64,000 bases of DNA, from positions 1,612,001-1,676,000 of the forward strand of contig NZ_CP034412.1 in the NCBI RefSeq assembly GCF_006094275.1, given 5' to 3'. Positions 1 through 7,122 of this stretch are shown in pieces (position 1 is the stretch's first letter; every line of letters begins with the position of its first letter). This DNA comes from Glutamicibacter creatinolyticus. GTDB taxonomy: Bacteria > Actinomycetota > Actinomycetes > Actinomycetales > Micrococcaceae. The position numbers and the translations under genes are program-made. The notes beneath the pieces were generated by a model. It saw nothing but the letters and a program-made list of their open reading frames with translations. It was not told where the DNA came from and made no database searches.

Positions 1-260
1 TCGCCGCGGCGGTGTCTGAACCGCCGGCGGACACCCGTGCGTTCTTGCGCGGCAAGGTGCTGCAGCACTATGCGGACCACGTGATCGCCGCCAACTGGGA
101 TGCGCTGTCCCTGTCCATGCCCGGGGCCCGGCGCGTGCGGCGGATCCCGCTGCCCGAGCCGCTGCGCGGCACCCGCGCCGAGGTGGGCCAGCTGTTCGAG
201 GCCGAGCTGGAGATTTCGCAGTTCCTTAGCGAGCTGGCCAAGCAGCACCCGGTCGGCTGA
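1..260 (+). CDS. dop: Dop, Pup deamidase/depupylase (3' end only)
   Basis: This is the C-terminal tail (about 85 residues) of a gene entering from the left edge. The frame is open from base 3 and stops at 258-260. The peptide (RAFLRGKVLQHYAD, then a GARRVRRIPLPEPLRGTRAEVGQL stretch) resembles the end of Dop, the PafA-related enzyme that converts the C-terminal Gln of Pup to Glu and removes Pup from substrates. The assignment leans on position: the next genes are pup and pafA, the usual dop-pup-pafA order. The catalytic N-terminal part is outside the window, so activity cannot be judged. Confidence 0.8.
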   Translation, partial: AAAVSEPPADTRAFLRGKVLQHYADHVIAANWDALSLSMPGARRVRRIPLPEPLRGTRAEVGQLFEAELEISQFLSELAKQHPVG

Positions 261-378
261 CAATGGCAGCAAGCGCCCACCGGCACGGTGCGGCCCCAAT
301 TTCATAAGCAGAACGGCTGTCCCGTCAGCGGCCCACCGACCCGTCGGCGCCACCAGCCACCACGAAGAAGGAGTAAGC

Positions 379-564
379 ATGAGCCAGGAAAGCATTTCCC
401 CGCGCAGCAACCGCCAGGAACAGGAACAGCAGGTCGAGCAGGCCCTGACCCACACCCAAGGCACCGAAGCCGGGGTGGATGACCTGCTTGACGAGATCGA
501 CTCGGTGCTGGAGACCAACGCCGAGGAATTCGTGCGCGGCTTCGTCCAAAAGGGCGGCCAGTAG
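379..564 (+). CDS. pup: Prokaryotic ubiquitin-like protein Pup
   Basis: A 61-residue protein with the features of Pup: a disordered, Gln/Glu-rich N-terminal half (SPRSNRQEQEQQVEQ), a helical region (DDLLDEIDSVLETNAEEFVRGF) and a C-terminal Gly-Gly-Gln. Pup is attached by PafA to lysines of target proteins after Dop deamidates the terminal Gln to Glu, so the GGQ ending implies dependence on Dop. The ATG at 379 follows a GAAGAAGGAG ribosome site; an in-frame extension further upstream does not look like Pup. It sits 118 bp after dop and 91 bp before pafA. No proteasome subunit genes (prcB, prcA) lie between them. Confidence 0.97.
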   Translation: MSQESISPRSNRQEQEQQVEQALTHTQGTEAGVDDLLDEIDSVLETNAEEFVRGFVQKGGQ

Positions 565-655
565 GCCCAGCCCGCCTTCACCCGCGACGGGCAGTGGCCT
601 GGCGCACCACCAACTTTGACTCAGGGCTGTGCCGGCAGCCGGAAGGGACCAGCAC

Positions 656-2029
656 GTGGACCGCAGGATCTTTGGGATCGAAACCGAGTACGGGCTCAGC
701 TACGTCCCGCTGGACGGGCGGCGGCTGACCCCGGAGGACGCGGCCCGGCACCTGTTCAAGCCGGTGGTGGACTGGGGACGGTCCTCCAACGTGTTCCTGG
801 GCAACGGCTCCCGGCTCTACCTGGACGTGGGCTCCCACCCCGAGTACGCCACCGCCGAATGCGACCAGCTGCCCCAGCTGATCGCCCACGACCGGGCCGG
901 GGAGGCGATCCTGCTGGACCTGGTCGAGCAGGCGGAGGAGGACCTGGCCGACGCCGGGCACCAGGGCAAGCTCTACCTGTTCAAGAACAACGTCGACTCG
1001 GCCGGCAACTCCTACGGCTGCCACGAGAACTACATGATCTCCCGGCGCACCGAATTCAAGCGGCTGGCCGACATGCTCATCCCGTTCCTGGTCACCCGGC
1101 AGATGCTCACCGGCGCCGGGCACCTGGTGGAGGTGGACGGGCAGACCCGCTTCGTCTTCTCCCAGCGCGCCGACCACGTCTGGGAGGGCGTCTCCTCGGC
1201 GACCACCCGCTCCCGGCCGATCATCAACACCCGCGATGAACCGCACGCGGACGCCGAACTCTACCGCCGGCTGCACGTGATCGTGGGGGACTCCTCGATG
1301 AGCGAGACCACCCAGCTGCTGAAGGTCGGGGCGACCGACCTGGTGCTGCGGATGATCGAATCCGGGGAGATCTACCACGATCTGCGCCTGGAGAACCCGA
1401 TCCGCTCCATCCGCCAGGTCTCCCACGACTTCACCGGGCAGACCGTTGTGCGCTTGATGGGCGGGGACGAACCCACCGCCCTGCAGATCCAGTGGCAGCT
1501 GCTGGAGACCGTGCAGAACTTCCTGGACCGCCACGGCGCCCACCACGAGCTGGTCCCGCGCATCATGGAACTGTGGGAACGCACCCTCACCGCCGTGCAG
1601 GAGCAGGACTTCTCACTGATCGACACCGACATCGACTGGGCGATCAAGCACAAGCTGCTTACCGGGTACGCGGCCAAGCACAACCTGGGCATGGATTCGC
1701 ACCGGATCGCCCAACTGAACCTGACCTACCACGACATCGACCCGGCCCGCGGGCTGTTCCACCTGCTGGCGAAGCGCGGGATGGCCAGCACCGTGGTCTC
1801 CAACGAGCAGATCCGCCACGCGGTCAACCACCCGCCGCAGACCACCCGCGCGGCGATCCGCGCCAAGTTCGTCAATGCCGCCCGGGCCACCGGCCGGCGC
1901 TACTCCACCGACTGGGTGCACATGAAATACGAGGAGGGACCCGGGGGAGTGGTGCTGTGCAAGGACCCGTTCGCCACCGAAGATCCGCGGGTCGATGAGC
2001 TGATCGAGCTGATGCGCCAACCGGTCTAG
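656..2029 (+). CDS. pafA: Pup-protein ligase PafA
   Basis: A 457-residue member of the carboxylate-amine ligase (glutamine-synthetase-like) fold. PafA phosphorylates the C-terminal Glu of Pup and joins it to a substrate lysine. The nucleotide/Mg motif IFGIETEYG occupies residues 5-13, and the LYLDVGSHPEYATAE segment carries the conserved catalytic Asp (D57 here). The GTG at 656 is chosen because the protein then begins VDRRIFGIETEYG, as in the family, with a GGAAGGGA ribosome site 9 nt upstream; an ATG nine codons earlier adds an unrelated N-terminus. Dop is a paralogue, but the position downstream of pup and the N-terminal motif favour PafA. Confidence 0.96.
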   Translation: MDRRIFGIETEYGLSYVPLDGRRLTPEDAARHLFKPVVDWGRSSNVFLGNGSRLYLDVGSHPEYATAECDQLPQLIAHDRAGEAILLDLVEQAEEDLADAGHQGKLYLFKNNVDSAGNSYGCHENYMISRRTEFKRLADMLIPFLVTRQMLTGAGHLVEVDGQTRFVFSQRADHVWEGVSSATTRSRPIINTRDEPHADAELYRRLHVIVGDSSMSETTQLLKVGATDLVLRMIESGEIYHDLRLENPIRSIRQVSHDFTGQTVVRLMGGDEPTALQIQWQLLETVQNFLDRHGAHHELVPRIMELWERTLTAVQEQDFSLIDTDIDWAIKHKLLTGYAAKHNLGMDSHRIAQLNLTYHDIDPARGLFHLLAKRGMASTVVSNEQIRHAVNHPPQTTRAAIRAKFVNAARATGRRYSTDWVHMKYEEGPGGVVLCKDPFATEDPRVDELIELMRQPV

Positions 2030-2167
2030 GTGCCGCGCATCGCCGGTTTAGCCAGCGGAGAATTAGAATTTTCACAGATTCCCGCATTAATCTGGAAAAA
2101 GTCCTCCCGCCGCGCCACCGGCTTGCGGCGGGCTGCAAACGATGAACCTGCTACGAAAGTAGAATCT

Positions 2168-3097
2168 GTGCGCAAAGTCCTGGCAGTATGTGTCACCGCC
2201 TCCGTGCTCGCCCTCACCGCCTGCGGTGCCGGCTCCAGCACCTCGCTGGACTCGATCGAGGTGAAGCCCGGGGCGGACGCCAACAGCGAACCGTCGGTGA
2301 AGATCGACGCCCCGCTGCTGACCGAGAAGTCCGAGGCCCAGGTGCTGGTCGAAGGCGAGGGGAACGAAATCTCCGAGGGCCAGACCATCAAGCTGAAGTC
2401 CGGCATCTACAAGAACATCGACGGGATGAAGGTCGATGAGAACTTCACCGGCGAAGCGGTGCCGATGAAGGTCGATGACACCATGAAGCAGCAGATGCCC
2501 GAACTGTACGACACCCTGATCGGTTCCAAGGTCGGCTCCTGGATCGCCTACACCACCGTGGAGGGCAACCCGAAGTCCGACGGCAGCGTCTCCGAGCCGG
2601 AGGACGGCGCCCGCGCCGAACGCATCATCGTGATGAACGTCGAGTCGGCCAGCGACCCAAGCACCGTGCTGGAGCAGTCCAAGGTCAAGGAGCTGAAGGA
2701 CGCCAAGCAGCTGCCGAGCGTGGACACCAGCGAGAAGGAACCGAAGATCAGCATCCCGAAGGACACCCAGGCCCCGCAGGGCCTGGCCGTGGACGTGCTG
2801 GAGGAGGGCAAGGGCGCGCAAGCCACCGAGAACTCCGACGTGGAGGTCAAGTACCACGGTGTCACCTGGGCCGACGGGAAGAAGTTCGACGGCAACTTCG
2901 ACAGCGAAGACACCGCCAAGTTCAACCTCTCCCAGGTCATCTCCGGCTGGACCAAGGGCCTGAGCGGACAGAAGGAAGGCTCCAAGCTGCTGCTCAGCGT
3001 CCCCTCGGACATGGCCTACGGCGACAACGCCACCCAGGGTCCCTCCGGCCCGCTGGTGTTCTACGTAGAATTGACCAAGGTCTCCAACGCCGAATAA
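2168..3097 (+). CDS. FKBP-type peptidyl-prolyl isomerase, lipoprotein
   Basis: 309 residues. The GTG at 2168 gives a short lipoprotein signal peptide with lipobox LTAC (Cys at residue 19), so the protein should be anchored to the outer face of the membrane. The C-terminal ~90 residues are an FKBP domain (VEVKYHGVTWADGKKFDGNFD, SQVISGWTKGLSGQKEGSKLLLSVPSDMAYG). The middle (residues about 40-220) looks like a second, degenerate FKBP-like repeat (EGNEISEGQTIKLKSGIYKNIDG). Such proteins assist folding of secreted proteins. It lies 139 bp after pafA and 36 bp before a cytoplasmic FKBP; a similar pair of FKBPs beside pafA is common in Micrococcales. An upstream in-frame ATG would bury the signal peptide and is rejected. 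Confidence 0.9.
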   Translation: MRKVLAVCVTASVLALTACGAGSSTSLDSIEVKPGADANSEPSVKIDAPLLTEKSEAQVLVEGEGNEISEGQTIKLKSGIYKNIDGMKVDENFTGEAVPMKVDDTMKQQMPELYDTLIGSKVGSWIAYTTVEGNPKSDGSVSEPEDGARAERIIVMNVESASDPSTVLEQSKVKELKDAKQLPSVDTSEKEPKISIPKDTQAPQGLAVDVLEEGKGAQATENSDVEVKYHGVTWADGKKFDGNFDSEDTAKFNLSQVISGWTKGLSGQKEGSKLLLSVPSDMAYGDNATQGPSGPLVFYVELTKVSNAE

Positions 3098-3133
3098 CCT
3101 CGGCCCATCATCACCCACAGAAAGGCGACACGC

Positions 3134-3529
3134 ATGTCGTTTGGCGAACGCAACTACGATCGCAGCAAGCCGGAAATCGATTTCCCGGGCACCGAGGCGC
3201 CCACCGAACTGGTCATCACCGACCTGATCGAGGGCACCGGTGCCGAAGTCACCCCGGGCACCACCGTGCAGGCCCACTACGTGGGCGTGGCCTGGTCCAC
3301 CGGTGAGGAATTCGACGCCTCCTGGAACCGCGGCTCCACCCTGGACTTCCCGGTCGGCGTGGGCATGGTCATCCAGGGCTGGGACCAGGGCCTGCTGGGC
3401 ATGAAGGTCGGCGGACGCCGCCGCCTGGAGATCCCCTCCGAGCTGGCCTACGGCGCGGCCGGCGCCCCCGGGGCCATCGGCCCGAACGAGGCACTGATCT
3501 TCGTCGTGGACCTGATGGGCATCAAGTAG
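3134..3529 (+). CDS. FKBP-type peptidyl-prolyl cis-trans isomerase (cytoplasmic)
   Basis: A 131-residue protein that is essentially one FKBP domain. It has the fold's landmarks: VQAHYVGVAWSTGEEFDASW, FPVGVGMVIQGWDQGLLGMKVGGRRRLEIPSELAYG and the C-terminal ALIFVVDLMGIK. No signal peptide is visible, so it should act in the cytoplasm as a prolyl isomerase or chaperone. The ATG at 3134 follows an AAAGG site. It is 36 bp downstream of the lipoprotein FKBP and probably co-transcribed with it. A perfect 10-bp hairpin at 3551-3574 follows the stop codon and separates it from pafBC. Confidence 0.93.
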   Translation: MSFGERNYDRSKPEIDFPGTEAPTELVITDLIEGTGAEVTPGTTVQAHYVGVAWSTGEEFDASWNRGSTLDFPVGVGMVIQGWDQGLLGMKVGGRRRLEIPSELAYGAAGAPGAIGPNEALIFVVDLMGIK

Positions 3530-3550
3530 CCGCAGGTCACACCCGCACAG

Positions 3551-3574
3551 CTGGCCCCGATCCGTCGGGGCCAG
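3551..3574 (+). terminator. Intrinsic terminator after the FKBP pair
   Basis: A perfect inverted repeat: arms CTGGCCCCGA and TCGGGGCCAG with a TCCG loop. It lies 22 bp after the FKBP stop. There is no run of T after it, as often in actinobacteria, so its efficiency is uncertain. Confidence 0.65.
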
Positions 3575-3624
3575 CGGTGCTTAACCTGCACGAAACCCCC
3601 ACCCGGATTGGCTATTGTAGGCAC

Positions 3625-5637
3625 GTGAGCACAAAGCAGAGCGAAGGGCCCAGCAGGGCCGAACGGCTGACCAGCCTGATCTACGCGCTGTCCACCAGCC
3701 AGCGCAAATGGACCGCCGAACGCATCGGCGACTACCTGAACCCGGGCGGGAACCCCGAGGCCCGGGAAAAGGCGATCGAACGGGCCAAGGACGAGATCCG
3801 CAACGAATTCGGGCTGCGCCTGGTCACCGAGGACTACGACGGGGTGCTGCACTACCGCATCGACACCACCGACTGGTACCTGCCGCCGATCGCCTTCAGC
3901 GCCGCGGAGAGCGCGCTGATCGCCCTGGCCGCCACGCTGTGGAAGGACTCCAAGCTGCAGGCCCTGGCCCGTAGCGCCACCGAACGGCTCACCGGCGCCC
4001 AGCCCAGCACCGAGGACATCGCCCCGTACCTGGGCTCCTACCTGCCGCGGCTGTCGATGGACGACCCGAACTTCAAGGCCTGCGCGCTGGCCGTGTTCAA
4101 CCGCAAGAGCGTGCACTTCACCTACCGGGACGCCGGCGGCCAGCACAGCGAACGCACCGTGGACGTGTGGGGGATCGGCCAGCGCTACGGGCAGTGGTAC
4201 TTCACCGGGTATGACCACACCCGCAACGAGCGCCGGGTCTTCCGCCTCTCGCGCATCACCGGTAGCTTCACCCTTTCCACCCTGCCCAAGGGCAGCACCT
4301 ACCATCCGCGCCCCGAGGGGTTCTCCATGTCCCAGGTGCTGCAGGACTTCGACCTGCAGCACCACGCCGAACTGGCCACGGTGCGCATCCACGCCGAGGC
4401 GGCGCTGCCGCTGCGTGCCCGGGCCCTGGAAACCACGCCAGCCGAACCCGGCACCCCGGGGGACACCCTGGTGATCGCCTACGCCGACCAGGAGGCGTTC
4501 GCCACCGAACTGGCCGGCTACGGGCCGCACCTGAGCGTGCTCGGCCCGCAGGCGCTGGCCGAACAGGTGGCTAGCCTGCTGGAGCAGGCCCGGACCAGGC
4601 AGCGCCAGGTGGCCGAACGCTACGCCGGGCTTGAGGTGAAATACCAGCCGCGGCGCTCCACCGGGCGCGGCACCACCGCCCAGCAGGTGATGCGCAACAT
4701 CGACATGATCCAGTACGTGGTCGCCCAGGGCGGGGCCACGGTGGCCGAACTGGCCGAACGCTACGAGCTCAGCCCGGCCAAGGTGCGCCAGGAGCTGGCG
4801 CTGATCATGATGTGCGGGGTCCCCGGCGGGCAGCACGATGAACTGATCAACGTCAACGACGGGGACCTGGACACCGACTGGGTCTCCATCTCCAACGCGG
4901 CGCTGCTGGCCGAACCGCAGAAGCTGGCCCCCATGGAGGCGGTGGCGGTTCTGGGCGGGCTGAACGCGCTGGCCAGCATCCCGAACTTTGAGCACCGCGC
5001 CACCCTGGACTCGGCACTGGCCAAGCTCAATGAGGCGGTCGCCCGCTTCGAGGGGTGGAACGGGGCGCTGGGCTTTGCGCTGAACCAGGTGCGTGAGCAG
5101 GACGCGGATGCGCTGCTGGCCCGGGCGGTGCGCGAGCACCAGGTGGTGCGCATCGACTACTACTCGCTCTCCTCGGGCAGCCACCATGAACGCGACATCG
5201 AACCAATCCGCTTCGTGGAGGACGGGCAGCGGCGCTACCTGCGCGCCTGGTGCCGCACCCGGAAAAAGATCCTGACCTTCCGGCTGGACCGGATCCTGGC
5301 GGCCAACACCACCGGGGAGCACTTCACCCTGGGCCGGCGCCATGAGGACAGCGGCCAGCCGCAGCTGCGCTACGCGGCCACCGAGCAGGATCCGCAGGTG
5401 GAACTGTTCATCGACCAGAGCCGGGTGGCGCAGATCGAGGCGTACCAGCCCGACGCCTGGTCGAAGAAGATCGACGGCGGCTACCTGGCGAAGGTGCGTT
5501 TCTCACACTACTCGGTGCTCGCCCCGCTGGTGGCCCGCCATGGGGGTAGGATTGCTGTGGTCGCTCCCGCCGAGGCCGTGGACTACGTCAACACCTGGCT
5601 GGGTGCCGAACGCAACACGAATGAGGATGATTCATAG
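3625..5637 (+). CDS. pafBC: PafBC, fused WYL-domain DNA-damage transcriptional activator
   Basis: 670 residues in which PafB and PafC, separate in mycobacteria, form one chain, as known from Arthrobacter. The first half has a winged helix (RAERLTSLIYALSTSQRKWTAERI) and a WYL domain near residues 150-220 (WGIGQRYGQWYFTGYDH). The second half repeats the plan with VMRNIDMIQYVVAQ and AELAERYELSPAKVRQEL, then a second WYL domain (RIDYYSL, EPIRFVEDGQRRYLRAWC). PafBC activates many LexA-independent DNA-repair genes with RNA polymerase. The GTG at 3625 lies six nucleotides after a TATTGT box and lacks a ribosome site, suggesting a leaderless transcript. An ATG 16 codons upstream lies before this box. 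Confidence 0.94.
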   Translation: MSTKQSEGPSRAERLTSLIYALSTSQRKWTAERIGDYLNPGGNPEAREKAIERAKDEIRNEFGLRLVTEDYDGVLHYRIDTTDWYLPPIAFSAAESALIALAATLWKDSKLQALARSATERLTGAQPSTEDIAPYLGSYLPRLSMDDPNFKACALAVFNRKSVHFTYRDAGGQHSERTVDVWGIGQRYGQWYFTGYDHTRNERRVFRLSRITGSFTLSTLPKGSTYHPRPEGFSMSQVLQDFDLQHHAELATVRIHAEAALPLRARALETTPAEPGTPGDTLVIAYADQEAFATELAGYGPHLSVLGPQALAEQVASLLEQARTRQRQVAERYAGLEVKYQPRRSTGRGTTAQQVMRNIDMIQYVVAQGGATVAELAERYELSPAKVRQELALIMMCGVPGGQHDELINVNDGDLDTDWVSISNAALLAEPQKLAPMEAVAVLGGLNALASIPNFEHRATLDSALAKLNEAVARFEGWNGALGFALNQVREQDADALLARAVREHQVVRIDYYSLSSGSHHERDIEPIRFVEDGQRRYLRAWCRTRKKILTFRLDRILAANTTGEHFTLGRRHEDSGQPQLRYAATEQDPQVELFIDQSRVAQIEAYQPDAWSKKIDGGYLAKVRFSHYSVLAPLVARHGGRIAVVAPAEAVDYVNTWLGAERNTNEDDS

Positions 5638-5997
5638 ATGCTTCCCTGGTGGTTCTGGGTCCTGTTGTGGACCGTGCTGATCCTGGCCACGCTGCTGGCC
5701 GCCATCGTGGCCGGCTTCCGCCTCTTCCGCCGCGGCATGGGCGTCATGCAAAGCCTGGGCGACGCCGCGGACAAGCTCTCCTCCGATATGGCCCAACCCG
5801 GCACCGTGGTGGACTACACCCCGCGCCCGCGCACCTACCCCAGCGGCACCGATGCGACCCACGGGGATCCGCATCAGATCCGGCAGCTGAAGGAGACGGG
5901 CAAGGCCGAGCGCGTTGAGGCCCGCCGCGCCGCCCGGGTGGCCCGCCGTGACGCCCGGAACCAGCGCCAGAACGTGTACGACGTACACCTGTTCTGA
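5638..5997 (+). CDS. Small membrane protein of unknown function
   Basis: 119 residues starting at the ATG immediately after the pafBC stop codon, so probably translationally coupled to it. One transmembrane helix (WWFWVLLWTVLILATLLAAIVAGFRL, cited by its ends at residues 4 and 29) is followed by a soluble, charged tail rich in Arg and Ala (EARRAARVARRDARNQRQN). I do not recognise a named family. The position between pafBC and tatA recurs in actinobacteria, but no function can be inferred. Topology is probably N-out with a cytoplasmic basic tail. Confidence 0.75.
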   Translation: MLPWWFWVLLWTVLILATLLAAIVAGFRLFRRGMGVMQSLGDAADKLSSDMAQPGTVVDYTPRPRTYPSGTDATHGDPHQIRQLKETGKAERVEARRAARVARRDARNQRQNVYDVHLF

Positions 5998-6032
5998 CGT
6001 AGACTTAAAGGCAACAAAAGAAGGGAAATCCC

Positions 6033-6251
6033 ATGGGTGGATTACAGGGATGGCACCTGGTCATCATCATCGTCTTGGCACTGCTGCTCTTTGGCGCCCC
6101 GAAGCTTCCGGGCATGGCCCGTTCGATGGGTCAGTCGCTGCGGATCTTCAAGTCCGAGGTGCGCAAGATGAAGGACGATGACGACGCCAAGAACGAAACC
6201 ATCGACGGCGAATTCGTCGACCCCAAGAACGACGAGAAGAAGAACTCCTAA
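6033..6251 (+). CDS. tatA: Sec-independent translocase protein TatA
   Basis: 72 residues with the TatA/E plan: a short N-terminal membrane helix ([20 protein letters not shown]), the conserved hinge FGAPKLPG, an amphipathic helix ([20 protein letters not shown]) and an acidic, disordered tail. TatA oligomers form the channel through which folded proteins are exported by the twin-arginine pathway. The ATG follows an AAGAAGGG ribosome site. A TAGACT box at 6000-6005 could be its own -10 element. It lies 11 bp upstream of tatC. Confidence 0.95.
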   Translation: MGGLQGWHLVIIIVLALLLFGAPKLPGMARSMGQSLRIFKSEVRKMKDDDDAKNETIDGEFVDPKNDEKKNS

Positions 6252-6262
6252 CACTCATCTCT

Positions 6263-7084
6263 GTGGCTAAACAACCAGATACCAGCGGGCGGAAGAAACG
6301 GCGGCCCAAGGACCCCGAAGGCCGGATGGCGCTGCGGGAGCACCTGGCCGAAGCACGCAACCGCCTGTTCAAGGCGCTGATCGCGCTGGCCCTGGCCACC
6401 GTCGCCGGGTTCTTCTTCTACGACGAGGTCCTGGACCTCCTGTTCACCCCGGTCCTGGCCGCCGGCGGCTCGGTGAACTACGCGGCGGTGATGTCGCCCT
6501 TCGACATCATGCTCAAGGTCTCGCTGTTCATCGGCCTGGTCCTCTCCTCACCGGTGTGGCTCTACCAGCTGTGGGCGTTCATCGTCCCGGGACTGAAGAA
6601 GAACGAACGCCGCCTCGGGTACTCCTTCGCCGCCGCCGCGGTGCCGCTGTTTTTGGGCGGGGTCGCGATGGCCTATTACGTGCTGCCCTTCGCCCTGCAG
6701 TTCTTCGTCGGCCTGGCCCCGGAAAACTCGGAGATGCTGCTGACGATCGACAACTATCTGCCGTTCATCTTCCGGCTGCTGCTGGCCTTCGGGCTGGCCA
6801 TGCTGGTGCCGGTGCTGATGGTGGGGTTGAACATGGTCGGCGTGCTGCCGGCCCGGCTGATCCTGAAGAACTGGCGCATCACCGTCTTCCTGATCGCCCT
6901 GGTCGCCGCGATGGCCGCCCCCGGCGGCGATGCGATCACCATGTTCGCCCTGGCCGGCCCGCTGTTCCTCACCTTCGCGGCAGCCACCCTGATCTGTTAC
7001 CTCAACGACCGCAAACGCTCCAAGAAACTTGCCGAGCAGGAAGCCGAGAATGAACGGCTGGCTCGCGGGGAACGTCTGGAGTAG
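6263..7084 (+). CDS. tatC: Sec-independent translocase protein TatC
   Basis: 273 residues with about six membrane helices. The N-terminal cytoplasmic segment carries MALREHLAEARNRLFKAL, the TatC motif near the first helix, and the mid-protein SSPVWLYQLWAFIVPGLKKNERR is the other conserved block. TatC recognises the twin-arginine signal and recruits TatA. The GTG at 6263 has no clear ribosome site and sits 11 bp after the tatA stop, so translation probably depends on coupling. The C-terminal tail is charged. tatB is not in the window. Confidence 0.95.
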   Translation: MAKQPDTSGRKKRRPKDPEGRMALREHLAEARNRLFKALIALALATVAGFFFYDEVLDLLFTPVLAAGGSVNYAAVMSPFDIMLKVSLFIGLVLSSPVWLYQLWAFIVPGLKKNERRLGYSFAAAAVPLFLGGVAMAYYVLPFALQFFVGLAPENSEMLLTIDNYLPFIFRLLLAFGLAMLVPVLMVGLNMVGVLPARLILKNWRITVFLIALVAAMAAPGGDAITMFALAGPLFLTFAAATLICYLNDRKRSKKLAEQEAENERLARGERLE

Positions 7085-7122
7085 AGTCGGCCAACCCCCA
7101 ACCTAGGAGACACCGAGTCAAA

